Shown here piece after piece: positions 13,501-24,757 of a stretch of DNA of 64,000 nucleotides (the first letter of the stretch is position 1; the number at the start of each line of letters is the position of its first letter). The notes under the pieces are model-generated. The model made no database searches. It saw only the letters and a list, made by a program, of their open reading frames with translations, and was not told the DNA's origin. The DNA is from Raphanus sativus (lineage: Eukaryota; Streptophyta; Magnoliopsida; Brassicales; Brassicaceae). The DNA lies in NCBI RefSeq assembly GCF_000801105.2, contig NC_079512.1, positions 37,155,848-37,219,847 on the forward strand. The letters run 5' to 3'. The position numbers were made by a program, and so were the translations under genes.

Positions 13501-14102
13501 CAAGTTTCCGAGCTGCTCTGGGATTGGCCCAGTGATGTTATTGCTATAAAGCTCCCTGTGTCATTCATTACACACTGTCTTTAATATTGAATAAACTCCT
13601 ATGTTTTTCATAAATATATGCGGTCTTTAAGAAGAAGAGATAGAGACTTACAAGTACTGCAAGTTTGGGAGCTGACCAAGCTGGGCGACAAGCTGACCAG
13701 ATAGATTGGCATTCCCAAGGTCACTGAGGAAAAAGATAAAGTCAGTAAGAGATGCGTGCGAAAAGCAGAAGGATTCGTAAGGAAAGACTTACACACGGGT
13801 AACACTATTGTCAGGATTGCAAGTAACATGAAACCAAGTACAAGGGGTAACAAGAGTAGCATCCCAACTTTGGAGGACCTTGTTTGGGTCCGACAAACTG
13901 TTCTTCAGAGCACTCAGAGCATCACCTAAAACCAAAAGAAGAAAAATCAAGTAAAATTAAAAATGCCTACTTTATGAGATTAAAAAAAAGGAATCATAGA
14001 AGAGAGAATAGAGAGAAGAAGCAAAACACCTTCGGCGTTGCCTGATGTTCTGAGAACCAAATCGAAAACAAGAACCAGCCAAAAGAATCCAAGTCTCATC
14101 AT
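10597..14102 (-). CDS. BAK1: BAK1/SERK3 leucine-rich-repeat receptor kinase
   Basis: Eleven exons in coding order: 14030-14102, 13793-13925, 13652-13723, 13412-13555, 13223-13294, 13071-13142, 12913-12989, 12619-12750, 11490-11831, 11009-11403 and 10597-10920. They total 1836 bases, 611 residues. The order is signal peptide, LRR cap, five LRRs encoded by mostly 72-base exons, a Ser-Pro-Pro-rich hinge, a transmembrane segment (about 219-246) and the kinase. Kinase landmarks are Lys313 in [25 protein letters not shown], the activation segment [10 protein letters not shown] and the C-terminal YPSGPR. BAK1 is the plasma-membrane co-receptor for BRI1, FLS2 and others in brassinosteroid and immune signalling. 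The intron before the juxtamembrane exon holds a 697-bp hAT-type MITE. One LRR reads NTRLTG where Arabidopsis has NNPLTG. The frame is intact, and the order equals At4g33430. Confidence 0.96.
11903..12599. mobile_element. hAT-type MITE inside BAK1 intron 8
   Basis: The element starts taggggtgggc and ends gcccaccccta, a perfect 11-bp terminal inverted repeat. It is flanked by an 8-bp target-site duplication, aacggaag (11895-11902 and 12600-12607). Subterminal regions are dense in cccgaa/cccgacc motifs in opposite orientations at the two ends, and the centre is AT-rich with no transposase frame. An 8-bp duplication with short TIRs is the hAT signature. It lies in the intron between the transmembrane and juxtamembrane exons. 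Confidence 0.88.
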
Positions 14103-14624
14103 CAATCTTCTTAGATACTATTACTTAAAAATAAACGAACCCTAGAAATCGACTTTCATTTGACGGTGGATGCTCATCAGAGAGAAAGATCCCAGCTTTT
14201 TTTTTGACACAAATTAAGGATCTGATTGAGAGCTTCTACTACCACACATACACAAGGAACCCCCCCAAAAATAAAGTCAGAGATAAAGAAATTGGAGTTA
14301 AGACAGAGAGCCCTCGACGCGTATTCACCCGTTGACTTTCAATTCCCCGAATCGATAATCAATCAAAACACTTTCAGCTCTATAGTTCCCCCGATTGGAA
14401 ACTCCTCCGAGAGATCGTTGACCGTTGACTCCTTTTTTCTCCGGGGAGGATTAAGATTTGAGAGAAAACGAAAGATGAGTGATGATTTGATTATATACTA
14501 AGCTATCTCTCCTGCCTCTCGGAGGAAGAAACCAACATAAAAAGGTAATAATTAAAAGAGAAAAGGCCATAGCATAGTTTTTTTACTTGTTTGAGTCGGT
14601 AACAGTGAAATTTTAAAAATGACA

Positions 14625-14660
14625 CTAGATTTTGATCCGCCCTTTTTAAGGGCGGGTATA
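14625..14660 (-). mobile_element. Helitron 3' terminus
   Basis: On the minus strand the sequence reads a GC-rich hairpin (ccgcccttaaaaagggcgg), eight bases, then CTAG followed by T. Hairpin plus CTRR followed by a host T is the 3' end of a Helitron. The same family ends at 29982 in this window, with a related hairpin and similar AT-rich sequence inside. The element body would extend to higher coordinates; I could not place its 5' TC end. Confidence 0.6.
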
Positions 14661-16156
14661 TTTTTTGTTTTATATTTAATTTTTATATTTGTGTTTTCTT
14701 TGTGATCGTATTTATATTTTTCTTTGTAATTATATTTTTATATAAATTTTAATCAAAATATATTTTATTAAATAATAGCAATTTAAAAATCGATCTGTTA
14801 TATATTCGACTGGGTTACGGGTCGAATCCGCCACACTGACCCACCAACCCGCTGATTTCAATTTTGTTTTGATCAAAAAAATCTGATCCACATAACCCGT
14901 AAAAAAATAATTTTATATCCGATTCGTTTAATTTTACGATTATCCGCGGATTATATTTTGATTTTTGACGAAAACAAAATCATAATTTAATTATTTTGAC
15001 AAATTAATAGAATATATATACTATTTTGCTATTAGATTTTTGAAATCTAAATTATATATGAATTTTAAGATTTTTAAATTAATTTAGACTATTATTCTAA
15101 TTTGAGACAAATTTTAAAAATCTCCGAATGAAACTGAAGTATTTTAACCTTGAAAACCCGAAACTCGAATAGATACTAACCTATCAATAGATCATGATCA
15201 TGTTTTAATAGAATAGATGATATTAGGTATACAGAATGGGTTAAAAAAACTGAACATTATAATTATATTTTTTTTGTTGTAAAATAACATTATAATTATG
15301 TTGTATTCATAGTATTAACTGTAATCTACCATATCCTATATTGTTGTATCAAAAATGAGTAATGTAATTTTATATATAAAAGACTTGTATTGTTCTGGTA
15401 TTTATAAAAATAAAATGGTAACCTGCATAAAAAAACCCAAGCAAAGTTATTTCAGAACAGACCTTAAGCTTATGCAAAACATGTATGTTTATTCATATTT
15501 ATTTATTAAACGTGTAGATGTTAGGAATAAAACTGAAAGTTTTATTTTTATTGTTAGGTTAAAAAAACCTCTGTTTTTAGCGATAGTTAAATATATTGTT
15601 TCATCAAACATGAATAATATATGATATAGTATTATTATATGTTATAAAGGTGTGTGGCCTGTAGAAAAAAATATATTATGAAAATGTTCTTAATCGATGG
15701 TTTTTAGCTATTGTTAGTGGGGTCCTATTATTGTGGAAATAGAATGAGGAGGTTATTTTTGTTTTATCGCTGAGATATTATATTCATCAAACCAAACCAT
15801 AAGTATTCAACGTACAAAACGGTTAAAATTACATAATATTGATTATTTTATGAAATTATTTTGTTGGACATAATTTTAAATCAATAAGGCACACTTCAAC
15901 TTTAATAGTATTGATTAAATACAAAAGTAGACCGAGAAGAAAGCGACCAGAGCGACGATGACGTGGCGCATTTCAAGCTTTTAGCTGGTCAAAGTCAAAA
16001 CACGCACGCGCGACTTCGACTGGGATCATGCTGTTGGATAAAAGAAAAAAAAAGCTTGATGGTAGAGTAGAGTCAGTAGACCACCATCATCATTTAATTA
16101 CTTCCTTATCATTAGTGAAATCATTAAATCCATCATTAATTATTATTGAGTCCAAT

Positions 16157-16519
16157 TAGGGATGTTAAAATGGGTTCAAACCCGCGGGTTCTTAATGGGT
16201 TTTAGAAAAAATAAATGTCCATTTAGACCCATTTAGTTAGTCGGGTTTTAAATGGATAACCCTTTTAAGACCCATTTATTAAATGGGTTTTCACTAAAAT
16301 AAATGGAGACCCAATTAAATGGATAAACTCGATTTGTATTTCTGATCTAAATTGGTCTAAATAAGTTTAAATGGGTACATGTAAATTTCGTGGGTTCTAA
16401 ATGGGTAGCCCTAATAGGTCTAAACCTATATGGGTCTAAACTTATATGGTATCTAAATGGGGTGGGTGTTAAATGGGGCGGGTCTAAACGGGTTGGGTTT
16501 ACCCATATTAACATCCCTA
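16157..16519. mobile_element. hAT-type MITE, 363 bp
   Basis: The ends are tagggatgttaa at the left and the inverted ttaacatcccta at the right. The 8-bp target-site duplication agtccaat flanks it at 16149-16156 and 16520-16527. The interior is made of repeated short motifs based on aaatgggt and gggtctaaa. There is no coding capacity, so it must rely on a transposase elsewhere. Confidence 0.88.
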
Positions 16520-17116
16520 AGTCCAATCAACCTAGGCCATATTTATATAGGCTCTTATTGTTTCGTGGGCTGGATATAAAACCAGTCTAGCTCTTTGTAA
16601 ATAATAAATGGAAGGGCGAGTCTATATCGGCCCAGCTCAGTTTAAACAGGCTCTTATTGTTGCCTTGCGTGGGTTTAGATAAAATCAAAACCAGTCCAGT
16701 TACAAATATTTTTTGGGGTATAATATGATTGGACCGAAAATAAATATATTTTGAAATATATAAAGAATAGAGTCTCTAGAGAATACAAATCTCATTTTAC
16801 TATCTACCCTACAATTTTATTGATTCGTTTTAATAGACAAAAAAATAATTAAATTCAATACGGCCAGGCTCATATGATGATATTATCTTGTTTGTTATAA
16901 GAAGAAAACAACATCCAGTCACTACCAGACCATTTCAAGGCCCATAGATAATGAGATGTAAAATCTTACCCGTGATCTTCTTCTTACATAAAAACGAAAT
17001 ATTATTATTATTTAATTTATTAGAAGAGATGCACTTTCTGTTTCTCTCCTTCCCTTTACCACATTTGGCTTTTGGCACTTCACATGCACCACCCTGATTT
17101 AGTGCCCTTTTCACGA

Positions 17117-17920
17117 GAACAATACTTGGGTTCACCCCTGAGGTGAACTTATGAATTCACCACTTTCCTTATTTCAATTATATTGTCATAAATATTAATG
17201 TCACATAAATAAATTATAAATTACAACAAAAAGTAAACTTTAAATAATAAACTCTAAATTCGAACCCTAAACCCAAATCTTAGATTTTTAATTTTAAACC
17301 ATACCCTAAACCCAAACCTATACTCTAAACCCAAACCTATACCCTAAATCTTAAATCTAAATTTAAATCCTAAACCCTAAACTCAAACCATAAACCCTAA
17401 ACCCAAACTCTAAACCCTGAACCCAAACTCTAAACGCTAAATCCTAAACCTTAAACCCAAAATGTAAATCATAAACCCAAATTTTTCAAATACCTTTGGG
17501 TTAATGATCATCAAATGTTTTTTCAAATACATTTTAGTGTATAGAGTTCGGGTTTATGGTTTACAGTTTGGATTTAAGGTTTAGGATTTAGGGTTTAGAG
17601 TTTGGGTTTAGGGTTTAGAGTTTGGGATTAGGGTTTATGGTTTGGGTTTAGGATCTAGGATTTAAATTTAGATTTAGGATTTAGGGTATATAGTTTGGGT
17701 TTAGGGTATAGGTTTGGATTTAGGGTTTAGGGTTTGGTTTAAAATTTAAAATCTAAAATTTGGATTTAGGATTTGAATTTAGAGTTTATGATTTAAAATT
17801 TACTTTTTTGTAATTTATAATTTGTTTATAATGTGATATTAATGTTTATGGCAATTTGATTAAAATAAGGAAAGAGGTGAATTTATAAGTTCACCCAAGG
17901 GGTGAAACTAAGTATTGTTC
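17117..17920. mobile_element. foldback Mutator-like MITE carrying telomere-like repeats
   Basis: The element begins gaacaatactt and ends aagtattgttc, and its two halves are long imperfect inverted copies of each other (about 17117-17490 against 17540-17920). The flanking 9-bp duplication is ttttcacga (17108-17116 and 17921-17929), the length made by Mutator-like elements. The inner arms are degenerate aaaccctaaa arrays on the left and tttagggttt arrays on the right, resembling plant telomere repeats. No transposase is encoded. Confidence 0.85.
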
Positions 17921-18274
17921 TTTTCACGACATGTGTTCTGTCTCTGTATACAGTTTAAATTTTTATTACACATTTTTTTCTATTTCCAGACAAAGAAAAG
18001 TATAAAGCAGTGTAGTCGGATATTAGATATTAGAGGTAAGGTAAGGTATCAATCTCCCACCTTCGTTGTCACGAACCAGAAAGCTTTCACGGTAATCATT
18101 TGCACACACATGCAAATTTGACATTTTTTTCTTTTATTATTTCTCCCCAAACCCATCACAAAAAGTTCCATTTTAGAACTCTTCTGTTTCGTAATTATCA
18201 TCATCTGAGAGATTCTCCTCCTCCTCCTCTGCTTCGTTTTGTAGATTGTTAATCTGAATTATTATTAAATCGCG

Positions 18275-21046
18275 ATGGAATCGGAGAAGCCGAGTGTTGT
18301 GAGCTCAATCACAATAAGACCATCGTGGGTGCTCCTTCTCCTTGCTTTCACCGTCTTAGCCATTCTCTCTCACCAAATCTCTTCAAACTCATTCCTCCCT
18401 CTCTTTCTCCCCACCACCACGATATATGACCCGATCACCTGCTCCGGGTTTTTCATCCCCGACCCGTCTCCGAAACGGGTCGTCATGTCCATAACTGAAT
18501 TCGGCGGAGTCGGAGACGGCAAGACGTCTAACACGGAGCCTTTCCGCCGCGCGGTAAGGCATCTCGGTGGTTTTGCGGCAGAGGGTGGGGCCCAGCTTAA
18601 TGTTCCCGAGGGCACGTGGCTCTCGGGGAGCTTTAATCTCACCAGTAATTTCACGCTCTTCCTCGAACAAGGCGCTGTTATTTTGGGATCCAAGGTAAAA
18701 ATTCTACTACACATTTATCTATTACTAATTGTTTTGCTAATGAACACAGTGGTAATTGGTTAATGATAATCAGTTTACCGTTTTGATGATTGCTCTGTGA
18801 GAATCCAAAACTTAGTTTTAGCTTTGTCGGTATGTTTAGTTTGGTTTGGTTGGTAAACAGTGTCTGTAGATTACGCTAATCACGGTCACTCGTGAACAGG
18901 ACCCACCCACCAAGTGTTTGAAAGTAGAAAGAGTTGTAATTGAGTGGAATAGTCTCTGAGTGGAAAATCTTCTTTGATTTGTAAAAATCTTTTGATCATT
19001 TTCGGATTTACTTTTGTTAAATGTGCTTTTGATGTCAATAGCAGCAATCTGTAAAATTAAAAAGGGTCTGGGAAGAAGTGATATAAACCATTTTTATATA
19101 TGCTAATTAGATTACTTTTGTCTGAAGCATGTTTTCTTTGTAAGAAATTAGATCTAATAATCTGCCAGATTACTTCTGTGGTCTCCCTAGTTTATATTAA
19201 ATTATTCTTTGAATTTTGCTTCTCATGTGCCATCATGATACCCCTAGAGCTTTTACCGTTTTTTGATATTGGTTCAAATTTGTCTGCTAGTGTTCTACCA
19301 CAGTTTCATGTGCCATGTAAACTCAAAAGTCAGCTGTACTCATTTTTTATTACTTTCTTTCCTTTATCTTCTTAACTGACCACGATTATAATATCGATAT
19401 ATTTTGTCTGGGATCATGGTCTGATAGGACCCAAACGAATGGCCCATAATAGAGCCATTGCCTTCTTATGGGAGAGGGAGAGAGAGACCTGGTGATAGAC
19501 ACATTAGCCTCATTCATGGAGACAACCTCACTAATGTTGTCATTACAGGTACTTTACTCTCTTGTTTTTATTCAGTAACCCCAGTTACTTGCGCTTATCA
19601 TATCTGTTCAACATTACCAAAAGCATATATGGACTGTTGACTATAAATTTAGTCTGCTTTCTCTGCAAAGATGTTACCTTAATGCTTCTCATTCCCTGAC
19701 GTGAACTAAAAGGCAACTATTGCAAATGGAAGGCGAAATTTCCTTTTGTATTTGGGCTGAAAAGTATATTACACAAAGTAAATGCTGCGTTTGAAACAGT
19801 CAAGCCAGTGTCGTAGTCTCAGCTGATCTATAGCTATCAGGAGAAACTGTTTAGGTTGACTTGGAGTTCTCTAGAATTAACTCATTGTCTTTTGGGCTGT
19901 CCTTTAATTCTCTGTGACTGAGAGTAATAAAGCAAATAAATCAATTTCTAGTTCTAAAATAATAACATGTGGTTTTTTTTTTTAATTACTACAGGTGAAA
20001 ATGGTACAATTGATGGGCAGGGGAAAATGTGGTGGGAGTTATGGTGGAACAGAACACTGGTGCATACGAGAGGCCATCTTATTGAGATCAAGAACTCTCA
20101 TAATATCCTCATCTCCAACCTCACTTTACTCAACTCTCCTTTCTGGACAATCCATCCTGTTTACTGCAGGTTCTTACTTATACTTCCAAACTGTTTTCCC
20201 TTGCATTTAATCATGTGTCACAAGCTTGCATCATTAAAATTTAAAATAACCTCTTATGACTCTGTTTTGTGCAGCAATGTTGTTATTAGAGATATGACCA
20301 TCCTTGCTCCAATGAATGCTCCTAACACCGATGGTATAGACCCAGGTAAGGATGCTCTATTCTGGCCTTGATACATTCTTGTCTTGTGTCTTATTTCTCT
20401 GAATAACATTGCAGATTCAAGCACCAACGTCTGCATTGAAGACTGTTACATCGAAAGCGGCGATGACCTTGTAGCTGTGAAGAGCGGGTGGGACCAATAC
20501 GGAATGGCCATGGCACGTCCGAGTTCAAACATCATCATCAGACGAATCTCTGGCACTACACGCACTTGTTCAGGTGTTGGAATAGGAAGCGAGATGTCTG
20601 GTGGGATTTTCAACATAACAATCCAAGACATTCACGTCTGGGATTCAGCGGCTGGGCTCCGCATCAAAACAGATATAGGAAGAGGCGGTTACATTTCGAA
20701 CATCACCGTTAGTAATGTGTTATTGGAGAAAGTGAAAGTTCCTATTAGATTCAGTAGAGGCTCGAATGATCACCCGGATGATAAGTGGGATCCTAAAGCT
20801 ATGCCGAGAGTACAAGGTATTTATATAAGCAATGTTGTGAGTGTGGACTCGAGGAAGGCTCCAATGTTGCTTGGTGTTGAAGGAGGAACGTTTCAAGACA
20901 TATGTTTGAGTAATGTAACGCTTCTTGGGTTACCACAGACTGAGAAATGGAAATGCAAGGATGTTTCTGGTTATGCGAGTGACGTTTTTCCTCTGTCGTG
21001 TCCACAGCTATTGCAGAAGAAAGGTTCGGTCTCTGAGTGTTTATAG
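18275..21046 (+). CDS. GH28 pectin-lyase-fold protein (polygalacturonase-like)
   Basis: Five exons, 18275-18694, 19428-19548, 19995-20169, 20275-20345 and 20415-21046, encode 472 residues. An N-terminal hydrophobic anchor or signal (about 17-38) precedes a right-handed beta-helix. GH28 motifs are NTDGIDP, GDDLVAVKSG and LRIKTD. The third motif, normally centred on Gly-His-Gly, reads SGVGIGSEMSGG, so the usual catalytic histidine is absent, as I recall for this plant clade. It probably acts on pectin in the wall or secretory path, but activity is not assured. All introns are GT-AG and the frame is intact. Sequence and position correspond to At4g33440. It is convergent with MYB69, separated by 1.8 kb. 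Confidence 0.9.
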
Positions 21047-22845
21047 ATGAGTTTTGGTTAGTGTTTTTATAGAGTTCCATGTGATATAGGAGGCCCATGA
21101 GTTTGAGCAAGTTTTTTTTTGGGTGAAGATTCTTGAAAAGATGTCATCTTGGTTTTTTCCTTTTCACATTTTTTTATTCTTGTTTGTGAATTTTGATTCT
21201 TTCGACATATATACTCTGTGTAACGAAAATATACTTTGAATTATTCAATAAAGATTCATTTCTACCGTCATTGTCTTGCACACCGTTTGTATTTTACTAC
21301 CAAAAGAATATAGCGTTTAGGTGCGTGAAAGCGTCGTCGTTAGTCAATAAAGTAATTTTTCGACGTAACGACGTATAAAGAGTTGTCTTAGACTGGAAAT
21401 GTAATTAAAGTCGTTTCTCTTTGTTATCTAAATTGCGAATTGGTTTGTTCATTTGAGACTAGTCAAATCTCTTTGTAATGAAAATCACATAATCTTGACA
21501 AAACAAACAATTAGAAAAGAACAGCAGATAATAATTTGTAAGATGTTGGATTATGAATGCAGCTAAATATCTTTAGAACTATGATGTTACGATGTTAGGA
21601 ATCTTGTGAAAACTCGATATTGTGTATTGTGTAAGATGCTAAGATATTTCGAAAACAATGATGTAGATTGTAGAACCACAAAAGAATGCAGGAACAATAA
21701 TTTTGAAATCAGAAAATCATAGAAACAGTTTGGGATATAGGAATCATGTTTTTGTTTTGTTGAAAATTGGTTTGTTTTCAACTATCTTAAAACTTAAAGA
21801 AAAAGGTTCATGTAACTATACAAATAACGAACATAAACGGATATGCCGTTATGCAACTATATCGAGCTATACTGGCCAGTTTCAACTCGCTTAATTAGTA
21901 CGAAGGAGATGAAGAATTGAAGGCTTTGTCCTCAAAGACCAGTCCATCTTCAGAATTAGCTTATTAATTAATTATGACTATACATATATGTATCTTCCTC
22001 CTGAGTCCTGACCGAACAATTTTACCATAACAACCAGAAACAAGCTCTAATTTTAAAGCAATTGTACCATTACACCACCAGAGATCAACACAAGGAAGGA
22101 AGGAGAAAAGGACAAGATGTATATATGTTCTCTTTTATATTTCACAGATGACGAAGATTATAAAAGATTTACCAAGTGTATATATAATACATTATTGAAT
22201 ACATGCAGATTATATTCTTTCACAGTCGAAAAAACTAGATGATCGCACCAAAATAATTAATATATTAACATATTGGTTATAATTAAGCACGTTCGTCCGC
22301 AAAACCAGCAATGAGAAAACGATTTATCCGTTTTCCCCCAAACACCATGCAAATATGCATGTAGTGACGGTCTAATGTAACTAACACACTAAAAATATCA
22401 TATAACATGTAACTTTTGATACAAGCTTCCACGGAGATTAACAATTTCAAGCCTCACAAGTTCCAATACATCAGCTATTTGGTAATTAGTACCCACATAC
22501 GTATTATATACACTTAAAAAAGACTTGCATCTCCTTATGTATTAATACGCCTATAAATATTTGTTACATGCTAAATAGCAAACCATGCGTTATACCAACA
22601 ACAACGACAGGGACACATACACGTATGCGTATGTACCAATTTAAATGCATGTGATACACATACGTATATATTTATATGTTTATACAGACACCTACATATA
22701 TGCTATAGAGATTTGAATAGATGGAAAACGAGAGTTGTAATTGATAGAAGATCCATATGAGGTTTTAAGGAAGCAAAAGGTTGAAAATGATACCTAAACC
22801 TAATGATAGATACCCTTTAAAATCATTGAGTTGTGAAAGTGTAAC
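21047..22845. other. intergenic region between GH28 gene and MYB69 (convergent 3' ends)
   Basis: 1.8 kb of AT-rich DNA. A polyadenylation-like aataaa lies near 21247. Beyond 3'-UTR-like sequence I see no gene, no terminal inverted repeats and no tandem array. Short frames here, such as 21587-21781 and 21703-21894, are overlapping artefacts. Confidence 0.55.
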
Positions 22846-23689
22846 CTAAGAAACTAATCCAACTCCAAGAAAATCGATGAAAGTAACATTTTTCGTCCCA
22901 CCATCATCTCCCGTGGATGGTCCATCTCCATCTGAGTTCTTCTTATGATGTGGTGTAGCTGTGTCAAATCCGTTATTGTGTTGATCCACCAACTCTTTCG
23001 ACTTTCTCCTCTCATCTTTGCGTACATTCGAGATCGATGAAGATCCAAACTGATCATCTCTAGGTGCTGAAACAAAAGTGCATGGCCAGAGACCACGACT
23101 TGTATCCTTTTGATACCTCCATAGCCCAAACTGGGATCTATTAAGCCTCGTAAGACTAGAACTAGGGCGCAATATATTATGCCAGCTTTGGTTGAACGTA
23201 GAAGTAGACGTGGAAGATAAGCTTTCACGTTTGCGTCTAGCCATGATGACATGGAAATGGTTCTTGACAGCGTTATCGGTCCTCCCAGGGAACAGCCGAG
23301 CTATAGAGGCCCAACGATTCCCCTGGATCCGATGAGCTTTGAGAAGTCTCTCTTCTTCTTCCTCTGTGAAAGGTTTCTTGGTGATGTTTGGATCAAGTTG
23401 ATTGTACCATCTCAATCTACAACTTTTCCCTATGAATCCATATGTTACTGAATTATTAATAAAAAAACATAGATCCGGTATAGAACATATGTGAAAAAAG
23501 ATCAAGCTATATATATGAAAATAGTATACCTGATCTTCCATGTAGATGTTGAGCAATGAAATTCCAGTTCTTGGGACCATATTGTTCCACGAGTTGCCGG
23601 AGATGGTCGTCTTCAATAGGTCTCCAGTGACCTCTGTGACAACTTGCTTTCTTATTGTCAAAACTGGTGCTTCCTCTAAACATATCCAT
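22846..23689 (-). CDS. MYB69: R2R3-MYB transcription factor of subgroup 21
   Basis: Two exons, 23530-23689 and 22846-23429, encode 247 residues from the first true ATG ([10 protein letters not shown]) at 23689; the upstream in-frame codon at 23710 is GTG. R2 spans [19 protein letters not shown] to the intron in the Gly-Arg-Ser-Gly turn. R3 contains [21 protein letters not shown] and ends [20 protein letters not shown]. The C-terminus closes with [11 protein letters not shown], the tail shared by MYB52/54/69-type proteins, which act in secondary-wall and organ development. The splice site inside R2 is typical of R2R3 genes, and the single-exon R3 is uninterrupted. Position agrees with At4g33450. 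The symbol is inferred from order and family; other subgroup 21 members are close in sequence. Confidence 0.88.
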
Positions 23690-24757
23690 GGATGCTATCT
23701 CTATCTTCACCTACATCAAACAGAGAAAATGTTGAAGAAAGAGGAATATGATGGATTAGTCTAAGGTGAAATGATAAAAATGATGAAAATTAAGACAAAA
23801 GAAAGAAAAATAAAATGAATAAAAAAGAGAGGGTTGGTCTTGGTTCTCTTCTCTTCTCTTAGGGTTATAGATGATAAGTCACTTTTCTTCTTTTTACAAG
23901 ACACCCTTTTCATATTATATAATATGCTTATTAATTATTATACTCATCTTAACAGAAAATTGGTTAATTAAAACAGAATTATTTATTATCACCGTGCTAT
24001 TCTATACCAACATGATCATCTATACCACATACACTTTGGAGTTATGAATGCAAGCTTTTATATGAACATGGAACATATATATTTTTGTTTTTAAAAAATA
24101 ATCTATTTTTTTCATAAAGCTAATGATGTTGATGATTCTGAAGAAGTCCAACTAGACTTGTTCACAACCAACATGCATTGACGATCATTCTTATTAGTTT
24201 TCCAAAATACGATTTATTTTGTTGCATTCCACCTTAGATATTTTTCTGATTACTATTGACCATTTCGTATTTTCGAAGATGCAAGTAGCTGTAAATCGAT
24301 TATATATAACATACATTTACAAATTACGCAGTTTAAGCTTATTTTAACATTTCTGTTACATCGAAGAGCGCTTAGTTCAAAATGTTCATGTTAGATAATG
24401 TTTCAACGCTACTAGAATGTTCGAGTCTAAATCCGGTGTGTAAACATTTGGACCTAGAGAGAATATGAGCCAAAGATTTGGAACTTCTGTAATAACGAAA
24501 CAAATATATTTAAGTTACAATATAGTTATCACAACGTATCTCCACAGTTTGTGTAGTCAATGTATTAAGTGTTCACTGATCAACTTTGCTCTGTTGATTA
24601 GAATAAGCTTATACCGTCTGCAGAAGTACATCACAGTCTTTTACAAAAGCTTAGTAAATCTCCAGCTTTCATTGCCTCTACAAACCTCTATATATGCTAC
24701 AACTGAGAGTTTGAACCAGTCTCTGGAAAAACACTGAGAGTGGCAAATCGGTGACAA
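23690..24757. other. intergenic region between MYB69 and ABCI10
   Basis: About 1.07 kb, the MYB69 promoter side and the ABCI10 3' side. It is AT-rich with no supported gene; the 90-codon frame at 24465-24737 looks random. A 27-bp echo of ABCI10 exon 4 lies at about 24703-24729. Confidence 0.55.

Larger units (their letters stand above)
14103..18274. other. repeat-rich intergenic region between BAK1 and the GH28 gene
   Basis: 4.2 kb without a supported gene; it is the shared upstream region of two divergent genes. From left to right it contains the BAK1 leader region, a Helitron 3' terminus at about 14625, AT-rich unclassified repeat sequence to about 15900, a hAT-type MITE (16157-16519) and a foldback Mutator-like element (17117-17920). 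The 91-codon frame at 14226-14501 lies in the BAK1 upstream region and has no recognisable product. Confidence 0.6.

Noticed and set aside
14226..14501. 91-codon frame upstream of BAK1
   Set aside because: It overlaps the BAK1 promoter/leader region, has no recognisable features and is within chance length for this region.
17230..17800. Real telomere or chromosome-fusion scar
   Set aside because: The TTTAGGG-like units are degenerate, arranged as an inverted pair and lie inside an element with TIRs and a 9-bp target-site duplication, so a mobile element explains them better.
23690..23710. Upstream extension of MYB69 by seven residues
   Set aside because: The codon at 23710 is GTG, not ATG; the first ATG gives the MDMF start typical of the family.
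24465..24737. 90-codon frame between MYB69 and ABCI10
   Set aside because: No domain, no conservation signal visible, low-complexity composition; probably random.
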